From Corticium candelabrum (Eukaryota > Porifera > Homoscleromorpha > Homosclerophorida > Plakinidae): 64,000 bases of DNA. Position 1 is the first letter of the stretch. Each line of letters opens with the position of its first letter. Made by a program: the position numbers and the translations under genes. Of the stretch, positions 1 to 13,139 are shown in pieces. The stretch is taken from NCBI RefSeq assembly GCF_963422355.1, contig NC_085094.1, positions 5,702,770 to 5,766,769 on the forward strand, in the 5' to 3' direction. The notes beneath the pieces are model-generated. The model was not told where the DNA came from. It searched no databases and saw nothing but the letters and a program-made list of their open reading frames with translations.

Positions 1-1168
1 CATAAATAGTATATTGCATTGTTGGATGCATGAAAACGTTGTTTTGTAATATAAGCCACTCCAAGAAATAGATTAGTTTAGGGTTGCCGCTTGCGTGATT
101 TTTTTGGCTCAGATAAAGAAAAATTATTATTATTATTATTATTATTTTATTATTATTATTATTACGCATGCCCAGTACAATCACTGGATACTACCCTACG
201 TGTCTAGAGTGCTGCAAGTCCAAAGAAACTGTGAAAAGTTGTGCAAAATACTAGTAAAACCTTAGTTCATTAGTGCTAGCTGTACTTGTTGTGTTTGTTT
301 GTCTTTTGTAGAGGCCCAATATATGAAAACAGTGAAGTCAAATTATGTTAGTAGATTTGAAATGAACCTAAAATGCTATAAATTTTTCTTCAAAGTTAAT
401 ATCATTGAAATTTATTTGGTTGGCGTAGATAAAGCGTCAAATTTAAAGAACTGAGGACCAGAAACCAATCTATTTCTTAGAGTGGCCTTACCTTAACATC
501 TCTCCATAGGCTGCCATATGTTTGTGTTGGTAACTTTCCTAACACTTGGGGTTCCGACGGCTCGCTCACGTCAACAAATGCGGTACCGTCGTACAAAGCG
601 ATGATCGCATACTCGCGTCCAGTTTCCGGATCGGTCCAGCCCCAGATATCGTTCGCATCTCCCGTAGTTCCCAGCTCGGACAACGGTACGAAAGAGAGGA
701 GATCGACGTTGTGACATGGGTAGTCTCCAGCTCGACCGTCCGAGCACGGAGTTTGCGACATTGCGGGGACGATGGTCGGACAGTGGTGCTCACGGACACA
801 TCGTTCGTGCTCGAGTATTTTCAAATGCATCACTTCTTCGACACGAGGATTGTCGGCTAAAAGCAACGAAAATGACTGTTAGCACGTGAGTGGGTGTGGT
901 TTACTGTTGAGATTTTGCTTTGTCGAGCAATTCTTACACGGAATTCGACATTTTCCAATGCAGTGAGTCTTGTTCAACTGTGCCTGTAAAGAGAGACAAA
1001 AACGACAGAATGACTCACAAGTCACGTGCTTCTTAGTTCTACCAGGCACGCAGTGGTACTTCGTAAACTTTCGTATTGCAGCTTAGGAATCATTCTGTTG
1101 ATTAACACTGTTGTAAATACCTGCGAAGCTGCAGCGAGTCCAACGCAGACGAGAACTGTAACCAGCAT
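1..1168 (-). CDS. Choice-of-anchor-B / LVIVD-repeat secreted protein, copy A (3' part outside window)
   Basis: Three coding exons are visible on the minus strand: 1168-1121 (signal peptide, starting MLVTVLVCVGLAAAS), 983-938 and 856-492, all with GT-AG borders and compatible phases. Exon 3 carries a Cys/His-rich segment (PRVEEVMHLK, then C..HHC..) followed by the first propeller-like repeat (IWGWTD, YAIIALYDGTAFVDVSEP). The family (COG5276, LVIVD repeats) forms secreted beta-propellers with no established enzymatic role. Positions 1-53 match the intron edge next to exon 4 of copy B at 2466-2518, so exon 4 of this copy should start just left of the window. Unlike copy B, about 430 nt of extra sequence (54-480, with a TTA microsatellite at about 123-166) lie between that point and exon 3. 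Exon 3 is almost identical to copy B, so the duplication is recent. Confidence 0.8.
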
Positions 1169-1528
1169 TTTTGGGAGAATAGCCAAGCCAATTAAGTGCT
1201 CACGCAAGCGCAATTAACTAAGCACTTGACGACTAGCCCGGATAAAGAACATCTTAGCATGTCAGGTGCACTGTTCTATTTGTCCTGAGAAACGTTGTTT
1301 CTTGTTCTGTAGGTGTACATGGCAGTGAGAGGGACATGGCAGAGGTTTTATGGATAGTTGACGTGCATGGGCACACGAAATGTACGATGTATGGAAATGT
1401 GTATCATATATAGATAAGTTTCCGTATACAAAACAAAGCTGCATTGTTCATAAACCTCCAAAGTTAGTCATGCAAATTGAGACTCTGTAAACTCTTGTTG
1501 TTTCATTCATTGTTTTGTTGTCGTGGCC

Positions 1529-3569
1529 TTACTTTCGAGGATCGTTGAATCTCAGTACAAAGAGACCTCTTTCGATGCTGCTCACAATGATGGTACCGCT
1601 TTCAAAGTATGGATAGTTGCTCCAAGCGCCACTGAATCCCGGAGAGTTGCAGTCTGGTGCAACATCAAAGTAGCCCAACTCTCTCAATTCTCCTTCCTCG
1701 ATCTCCGAAACGTCTAAGATACGAAGCCCAGCACAGTAATTGGATTGAAACGCAAGGTTACCCCTGAAACGCACGTATACTTAGACTGATGTGATAAAAT
1801 GTGTATGTACTGTATAGTGTATTACTTGATGTAGAGATTATGGTCACTTGCAGTCTCAGAACTGTAGAAGCTGTTAATGTGTATGGGCTCATCGAGTCGG
1901 TTGACATTCCAGACTAGAGTGCGAGTGTTCGGTTGTGAGCCATACAGCTCGTCCAGCTCATCATCCAGAAGAAGATGAGACTGATCTTCAGTCAGCCATC
2001 CCTGGTGTGTGTAATAGTTCTGGCTATACGGAACCCTCGACAGCATGACCAAGTTGGACTTGTCATTGACATCGACAATTGTGAGTGTATCTTCATTGTA
2101 ACAGAAGCAAATCTCTCTATTGCGGTAGCGCTCGTCTGGACCGCGGTAGATAAGGCATTGGGCGTCGTGAACATAGCCGTCTTCATCGAAACAGCCGGCA
2201 TACTTTGGATTAGCCGGTTCGTTCACATCGACCATATGAAGACCGCCCCTGCACGTGCGTGTACCGACGGCATACATGAAGCCTGTCTCTTCGTTGCTCA
2301 CTATGTTATGTGTGGAGCCAAACTCGTCGTAAAATGCTGTGTTCGATAGTATGCGGACTGGGCTCACTGCTGTCATCTCTCGCAGCTGTGTGAGATCGAA
2401 GACTTGCATACCGTGGTTGCTCGCTTCGCTCACGATGAATGCGTGGTTCTTGAAAACCTACACAAGACATAAATAGTATATTGCATTGTTGGATGCATGA
2501 AAATGTTGTCTTGTAATATACCTTAACATCTCTCCATATGCTGCCGTATGTTTGTGTTGGTAACATTCCTAACACTTGGGGTTCCGACGGCTCGCTCACG
2601 TCGACAAACGCGGTACCGTCGTACAAAGCGATGATCGCATACTCGCGTCCAGTTTCTGCATCGGTCCAGCCCCAGATGTTGTTCGCATCTCCCGTAGTTC
2701 CCAGCTCGGACAACGGTACGAAAGAGAGGAGATCGACGTTGTGACATGGGTAGTCTCCAGCTCGACCGTCCGAGCACGGAGTTTGCGACATTGCGGGGAC
2801 GATGGTCGGACAGTGGTGCTCACGGACACATCGTTCGTGCTCGAGTATTTTCAAATGCATCACTTCTTCGACACGAGGATTGTCGGCTAGAAGCAACGAA
2901 AATGACTGTTAGCACGTGAGTAGGTGTGGTTTACTTGTTGCTTCGCCGGAAGGTTAGGGCCTGTCCACACTTGCAACTGGATCGCGATCCGATCGCGATA
3001 AATCCAATCCACATCGCGAGGTAGTTTCGATCGCGATCGGTTGAATCCAATTAGAAATAGTGGGCGTTACCTTCACGTACGTTACACGTGTAGTTGGAAC
3101 TAACACTCCTCACTTGTCTTTGTTCTCGCTCACCTTACGCCGCTTTATCGACACTTTCCACAAGCAAAGAAGCCACACGTACACATCGGTCATCGGTCAC
3201 GCGATATCGAAAATGAGCGTTTTGAAAGTGCAGTGTGGACGCTCGCTATCCCGCGATCAGCAGGATCGCGTGATCCGATCGCGATCCATTCAGGTCTAGT
3301 TTAGACAGGGCTTTAGACTAGAGGGTTTCTTACACGGAATTCGGCATTTTCCAATGCAGTGAGCTGTCTTGGACAACTGTGACTGTGAAGAGAGACAAAA
3401 ACGACAGAATTTACAATCATGACTTACCAGTCGCTTGTCTAGCAGGCATGCTCTCGTAAACTTTCGTAGTGCAGCTTAGCAATCATTCTGTTCATTACTA
3501 TCACTATAATGTTGTAAATACCTGCGAAGCTGCAGCGAGCCCAACGCAGACAAAAACTGTAACCAGCAT
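1529..3569 (-). CDS. Choice-of-anchor-B / LVIVD-repeat secreted protein, copy B (complete)
   Basis: Five exons on the minus strand: a signal-peptide exon from ATG 3569 (MLVTVFVCVGLAAAS), a short exon near 3330-3385 (HCIGKCRIP), one ending at about 2529 (starting at about 2886), one at about 2452-1826, and a last one from about 1763 to the stop at 1529-1531. Exon 4 holds several LVIVD-type repeats (HGMQVFDLTQL, GLHMVDVNEPANPKYAG, DTLTIVDVNDKSNLVMLSR). Exon 5 adds AGLRILDVSEIEEGEL and ends GLFVLRFNDPRK. This layout matches eukaryotic choice-of-anchor-B propeller proteins, which are predicted to be extracellular. The substrate is unknown. The gene is a tandem, same-strand neighbour of copy A. 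Its intron between exons 2 and 3 carries a MITE that copy A lacks. Exon positions come from frame and splice consensus and are good to a few bases. Confidence 0.85.
2957..3312. mobile_element. MITE with terminal inverted repeats and TTA target duplication
   Basis: About 356 bp. The left end (GGGCCTGTCCACACTTGCAA) and the reverse complement of the right end (AGCCCTGTCTAAACTAGACC) are similar, and both continue into GGATCGCGATC motifs. TTA lies at 2954-2956 and 3313-3315, as expected for a PIF/Harbinger-type 3-bp duplication. The equivalent intron of copy A (about 880-935) has no such insertion, so the paralogue serves as an empty site. No transposase is encoded. Confidence 0.75.
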
Positions 3570-3914
3570 TTCTGAGAGATTATCCTAGCCCTAGTGCTCA
3601 CTTAATTAACTTAATTAAAGATGGAAGCACTTAATTAACGACAAGCCCGGATAGAGAACATCGTAGTGTGGCCGACTAATTTTAATTTAGAAGTGGCCTA
3701 GAATATACTCGTAGCTGTTGAAGCGACATGTCAACCAAAGTTCAACGAACAGCTGACCTCATATTCATAAGCTGCAATATTAATGAGCCCAACGCAAACG
3801 AGAAAAAAACTGGAGTGATACGCACGCATGCGCAAATAACTGCGATCGCCTCGTCTTAGGCCCGGATAACCAACTGCGTAGCGTATCGAATGCATTGAAG
3901 AGAGACGAACGGGA
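3570..3914. other. Intergenic region between divergent propeller gene and dystrophin
   Basis: This 345 bp spacer separates the start codons of the minus-strand propeller gene (3569) and the plus-strand dystrophin (3915), so it should hold both promoters. It contains two AGCCCGGATA/GGCCCGGATA motifs (about 3646 and 3860). A related AGCCCGGATA motif occurs at about 1235, upstream of propeller copy A. No TATA box can be assigned with confidence. Confidence 0.4.
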
Positions 3915-5679
3915 ATGCCAAGTTCAGGAGGTGTGCTTAGCTTTTAGCGTTGTTATACCTACTAATGGCCTATATTTTGACAGAAAGAGAAGGTCCCGTC
4001 ATCGAAGGCTGGCAACGTCTGGAAACGGCCAACGGAATTCCATACTACAGCAAGTAAAGTCAGACAGCGTGCGCCACGGTTGTACTGCATGTTGTTAGTA
4101 ACGGCAGTTAATTAACTAAGCACTTGCATCTACGCATCGGGAGCCAGAGCTTCATTCGTGGTGATGCAGCCTTCTAATGTGTTTCTCACTTCGTCGTAGC
4201 AAACATTTGCAAAAGACGCAATGGGATCATCCAATGATGAAAGTTTTGGAAGCCGAACTGAGTAAGAAGAGGGCATTTTGACAGGGGGGCGTTGCACTGG
4301 TCCAGGGATGCTCTACTGTACATCCCACTTTCTTTCTCTCTGCAGAGGAGCTCGACAAAATTCGCTTCGTCGCGTACAGAACGGCTATGAAACTTAGAGC
4401 GGTACAGAAGAATACTAGAAGTAAGTGACCGTGCTGTAGAGGACTAAACCTGTAGAGTGGGTGTAGCAAACTTAGGAATGTTTTCACACTTTGGTGACAT
4501 GCACGTGACATCTTGGATTTCATCTCCAGTAAACAATACAATATTAGACAATGTCAGTAAACAATACAATAAATAGATAATTTAGTAACGTGCTACTTAT
4601 TTTTTCTTCAATAATTTATAATATTTAGAAATTGAGTGTCTGGTTATTACAATTGTAGTGACTCTGATGTTTGTTATTGGCTACCTAAACCACACTTGCT
4701 GGCCTAATTTCTACGTTTGCACTCTTTTCATACATTTTTGAGATACCAACTTTTGGGATCTTAATTAATTACCGGTAATGCTAATAAATTTACAAAACAA
4801 TTCTTCTGTAAATTTTCAGTCAGCTTTCAAATATATCAGTGAAAGTGGGTGATAGGGACTTATAATTATCACACAGCTAACTAATTGATAAATTTGTGAC
4901 CTAGTTTCTTGCAAGTTTGTGTAATTCAGCCTATTGGTATTAAATTAATTAAAATATGTGAAGTGAGTTAATCACCACGTGTGTTTAGTAAGAACAAAGT
5001 GGTTACATATTGAATGTTATAATCATCAAGCATTAGATAGGGTTCTTGTATTATTCATGTAGCTATTATTCAAAGTGGTTTAGGGTATATTGTCAGAGCT
5101 GGTGGCTGTATATACGGATTCAAGTTGTTACTCATTTTTAGTGTCTCTGATCAAATTGACTATTGTCAAAGCGGTGTTCTCGCAGAATGGATTAGAGAGT
5201 CAGTCGGAAGGAGCTGCACAGACTATGGACGTTTCTGATGTTCAAAGCATTATACACTCATTGTATCAACGGGCACATGAATCTAGTTGGGGTCAGGTGT
5301 CTCAGAAGCACAGTGCCGAGTTGATGATCAATTGGCTACTGAATGTCTATGACTGGTAAGTGTAGTATAATTTAAATTGTTAGAGTTGTGAAGTTTAGCG
5401 TCTTTATTAGTGGCAGAACTGGGAAAATGCGAGTTATGTCACTAAAAGTTGGAGTAACAACTTTGTCTCAAGCAAGACTTGAAGACAAATATACTTGTAA
5501 GAACAGTTGCATTGGACATTATGTTGAAGACACTGTATGTACTGTATATCATATCTTTCTGATGCAACGATGAGGGTGTCAGTGTAGTTCGATGTTTAGA
5601 GTATCTTCTCTGTTTGTTCATTTTGTTCATAATAGTTTCTCAGTAAAGAGTGCAGGGAACTCAGAACTTCATTTATGAT

Positions 5680-5744
<65 letters not shown>

Positions 5745-8319
5745 TGTGTGTCTACGTGCATGCTGGTACATGTGCAGTTGTGTGCTTGGACATGTGTATG
5801 TGTGTAGGTGTGGATATTAATTTAGGCTATGAAATATATGTAACTTGGAAAGGTTATATTTGCGGATGTGCAACTAAGAATTTTCTATTTGTGGGCAGAT
5901 TTGTGTGAACAGATATGCAGTATTGACAGCCATGTTGACAAAGAGGCATTGCTATCTCTGCTGAAGGATATGCTGCTGGTACTTGAGATCACATACGACT
6001 GATTATAGATGTAGTGCTACTGTAACTTTATAGATTGCAAGGCAGCTAGTGAAGGCTGAATGCCAAGCATTTGGGGGAAACAGTCCTAAGGCGGGAGTTG
6101 AGAGTTGCTTTGATTTTGTCAAAGCACAGAAACGGAACACTATCACCTATGAGGAGCTAATGCACTGGTTGCGAGCTGAGCCACAGACTATTGTTTTCCT
6201 TCCAACAATGCATAGGTTGGCTGCAGCTGAAGCAAGTGAGTTGCTAGTTGACATGTGTTTATAGGTCACGATTCTTTGTTTAGTTGATTGTTGTGTCTAT
6301 CTTGCCCATTTTATTTGTCTGTCAGTTATTCGGTTATCCATTGTTGTTTGTATTATCGGTTTCTTATATCTGTATGCAATGTTGCAGTGAAACATGATGC
6401 AAAGTGCAACGAGTGCAAGGAGTATCCTATTGTTGGCATGAGGTATATGTAGAATTAGCAAGTTTAGGTAAACTATTGAAGTACTGAACTTTGTCGTGTT
6501 TCCAGATTTCGGTCAATGAAACATATTAATGTTGATTTATGCCAAGTAAGGCTCACGTTACATAAAATGGCTGATTGATTGACATGTGCTGAAATGTAAA
6601 GGGATGCTTTTTTACCTGTCGAGGAATGAACAACAAACCAAAGAATGCCCAATATTTTCATGAATATTGTGTTCCAGTATGGTTCTCATCGCAGTTTTGA
6701 AAAAATTTCAGTGATTTGAGTTATTATGTATTACTACAGGCAACATCCGGTGAAGATATAAAAGACTTTGCTGGAGCACTAAAGAATAAGGTAACAAAAG
6801 GTCATCGGAAAACACAATCATCATTTCTAGTTGTGAAAGATTCCAAAGATGATGCTGATGCTAAGTACGTCTAGAAACGAAATTTGCTTTTCTGTCATAG
6901 TGATTGTAATTCAATTAGCTCTGGAGAAGTTAGTGCTGTATCTTCTCGACCTGTTTCAGATGTTCATGAAGAAATTGGAGACCTGGCAGATGTGTAAGAT
7001 AACATGGTCTTGTGAAGTTTTAGGTTGTTCATCTTTATTCTCTGACAGTTTGAGAGGGTTGGAAGAGCGACCATCCGAGACCAGACCAGACATGTGAATA
7101 AGCTTGCATGAGTAACAGAACCAAAATACTAGAAGTTGATTGATTTATACAGGGATGATGAGCACGCATTGATTCGTCTCTATGCAACTAGGTAAGTTGT
7201 TTATGTACCATAAATTTCATTTTTACTCTAACCCTGTGTTGTATTGTCTAGGTTGGCTGGACAGTCGGAAGTGAAATTGATCATACGTTCGAAGATGTCA
7301 ATGTTTTATGTTGTTTACCTTATTTAGCTACGCTCACCTACTCAAATTACAGTTGAAGCAGAGGGCAGAGGACAGCTTGATGTTGAAAGAAACATCAAGA
7401 CATTAGAAGAGGACAAAGGGTGCATTGAAGGATATTTCCAAGTGCTCCTGAAAGTGTGTTTGAATGTCTAATCTGCTTTGTTTAGTCAACTTGAAAATGA
7501 ACTGGAAAATCTGAAAAGAATACTTGACAGACAGAAACAAGAACAACAGCTACAAGAACTAGCCATAAGCGACAGGGATGCAGCTGCTATGGTTCAGATG
7601 CAGCGAGAGCGACAAGACAAGGAAATACTCGAAGCACGCATCGAGGTATTGGAGGAGTACAATGTTCAGCTGAAGTTACAGTTGCAGAGATTGCGGCAGC
7701 TACTACAGGGCGTGAGTTACATTACTACGATCCTCGTGTGAACTTGTCTACAGTGTGTGTAATATCGTCTTCTAGCGAGACAAGAAGTCACCTAAATTGT
7801 TACGTTCACAAGCTGGTATGGTCTTACTTATGCTTAGTAGCTTAGAAATTTGTATTTGTCAATATATAGTATATTGTATATACATGAAGGGCAATACATA
7901 AGTAAAGGGATAGATGATGATATTGTGGATAGACTAGAGAAACAGACATGACTGTAATGTATCTGCTGCTCTCATTTGCTGTGTGTTGTTGATTTCAGCC
8001 CTCGAGGAGGTTGCTCCTGAGAATGCTGTTCTTGTGAATGCAACTGCTAGGGCACCTATGACTGCAGGTGTCAGTGAAGAGGCTCAGCTCCAGACTGTTG
8101 TGAGAAACTCATTGACTGGGTTTCCTGATTTGTTAGCGGGTAAGTGTCAGAGGCATATGCTCTGTAAAAAAAACCATATGAATAGTGAGTTACGATTTGT
8201 TGTGTCTAGATGTTGCTTCTTATGATAATGTATTTTCCGACATTCACGATGCTGCAAGTAGAGTTGGTGATGCAATGACAGAGTTTGTCAATGACATGAG
8301 TCACACTACCAAGCTTTGA
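3915..8319 (+). CDS. DMD-like: Short (Dp71-type) dystrophin: WW, EF-hand-like, ZZ and coiled-coil
   Basis: Twenty-one exons read in frame to 1887 nt (628 aa), close to vertebrate Dp71. Exon 1 (3915-3930) encodes MPSSG. Exons 3984-4053 and 4200-4261 form a WW domain (EGWQRLETANGIPYYS ... QWDHP). Then come 4346-4420 (IRFVAYRTAMKLR), 5142-5355 (MINWLLNVYD), 5411-5496, 5899-5978 and 6034-6235 (ELMHWLRAEPQTIVFLPTMH), the EF-hand-like part. The ZZ zinc finger spans 6388-6442, 6506-6545 and 6602-6676 (HDAKCNECKEYPIVGMR, HINVDLCQ, GCFFTCRG). Then TSGEDIKDFAGALKNK, DDEHALIRLYATR, a leucine-rich coiled coil (7486-7711, EARIEVLEEYNVQLKLQLQR), and a tail ending at the stop 8317-8319. The WW-EF-ZZ unit binds dystroglycan and the coiled coil binds dystrobrevin/syntrophin in the dystrophin complex. 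No actin-binding domain or spectrin repeats are present. Dystrobrevin is unlikely because a WW domain is present. Confidence 0.9.
5684..5741. repeat. (GT)n microsatellite in dystrophin intron
   Basis: About 58 bp of uninterrupted GT dinucleotides in the intron between exons 5496 and 5899. Reading frames through it (Val-Cys repeats) are not genes. Confidence 0.95.
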
Positions 8320-8867
8320 GATTTTGGCTTTGAAACAGTAGGATAAAGCTTGCATTAATTAAGTTAACGCGCAGTTATAGTGGCTTTGCAATTGGATATG
8401 TGCATATAGAGTCATCTAAATCTAAGATACTTGTGGGTTCTTTCTTACATAATCAAAACGACTAGAGCACACTGCTGTACACGTCTCTTTACAGTGATTT
8501 TTTACGTTACTCTAGAGATTGCATGGACGTCAGCAGATCCATGAAGAAGGAAGGCATTATACAAATGAGATCGAAGCTTGTACATGTTGAGCTCCATGTG
8601 TGTGTGTATGCGGTATGCTCAGAAACCTTTGTACAGGCTGTGTTCTTCAATGCTGTCATTGGTTTTGAAACATTTATTTATTTAATCACGTTACACTGCC
8701 CCAACGTTGCTCTAGACGTCATTTTAGGCTTATCTGGGTACATACGTACTGATGGCACGGTTTCGGGGCAACTGTAACGAGTATCACTCACTACACAGTG
8801 TAACAAACAGGTCGGTGCCTCGGATTTCAGAGCTCAAATCTGCGCTCTAACAGACACGCAGCACTAA
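8320..8867. other. Intergenic region, dystrophin to PRMT3
   Basis: This 548 bp stretch holds the dystrophin 3' UTR and the PRMT3 promoter. No conserved coding frame, RNA gene or clear transposon is visible. The open frame at 8523-8777 has no recognisable similarity and unlikely composition. Confidence 0.4.
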
Positions 8868-11935
<3,068 letters not shown>

Positions 11936-12668
11936 TCGTTTGGTGCAAAGACAAGAGATCAATTCACGTTATTTGCAAAATTTTACTATAATTAATGACA
12001 ACAAGTTTGTTGTATTAATTTTGTGTTATTAACACACTGTTTGACACAAGAGAGTTGAATAGCTGATGAGCGTATAGATGCTGAATGCTTTATCTCTAGA
12101 GTGCTGTTGCACTCATTTTTGAGCTCGTTTGTCTTGTGTTCATCCCATTAAATGACAAAGCAAATTATAGATTATGCAATCCATGAATGTGTCACAAACT
12201 GCAATACATGTACGCAGACAGGATTTAGGATTCAACACAAGATTGTTGAATAGATCAATGTGAGCACTTGCCGATAAATTCAAGGCTTTTATAATTAGTG
12301 TTTTGACAGCAGTACATACATGTAATTGAAAAATTAGATGAGGTGGAAAGTAGGAAAAGCAAAACGGAAGTTAGAAATTGGAAATTGGAAGTGGAGAACA
12401 GAACCCGAACCGATATCATTCTAAATTTGTGCTTCTGTGATCTGGTTGGTGCTTTTCTGGTATCTGTGGCTATTCATTGGCAATTCGTTGCAGTAAATGG
12501 TACAACCACATCATAAGACATGCGTTCAGCTGACACTGGCGTTGGGCGGGAATCCTGACAAATCGATGAGGATCATTGGCTACATCAAACTGTACTGAAA
12601 TCTGATTGGCTACAGCGTTGACTGACTGAGGTTTCCTGACGACTTTGACGTTCGAGTCATTTGTAGAG
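11936..12668. promoter_or_regulatory. Intergenic region with ATTGGC (CCAAT-type) boxes upstream of the ABC transporter
   Basis: This 733 bp spacer separates PRMT3 and the transporter. Close to the transporter start are three ATTGGC hexamers (inverted CCAAT boxes): about 12475, 12575-12580 and 12605-12610. The last two share ATTGGCTACA. A GGGCGGGAA motif lies at about 12544. This is the arrangement of a CCAAT-driven TATA-less promoter. The assignment is by motif only. Confidence 0.45.
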
Positions 12669-13092
12669 ATGGCAGAAAATGTACAAGAATTGCCAAGTGT
12701 TATAGAGTCTGGCAACTCGGAAATGAGGTGATGTGACGTACTGTACAGTGTATGGCGTGAATCTGTCAAATGCAATCTATTGGTCGACAATTTGCTATTT
12801 GTTTGTCATTTTTGTTCGTTTTAAGGGTTGAATTTGAACCTAAGGAAGGTCGTACAGACTCTGTGAACAGCAGTTCTTCCAGGCAGTTTACGTTTGGTTT
12901 GGTAAGATCGTTAGAGAATTGCACTCATCGTTTTCGTGCCGTCTAGAGTTACCGTGCGTCAGTGGTTGGTGTCTGTAAGTTTACTCACTCACTTTAGGGT
13001 TTGGCTACTGCTGGTTTTTACCTTGACTCGTTTTATGTAATTGTTTTAATTTGGGATTCTTGCTTGGTTAACGAGTTTTGCTGGTCCCGTTG

Positions 13093-13139
<47 letters not shown>

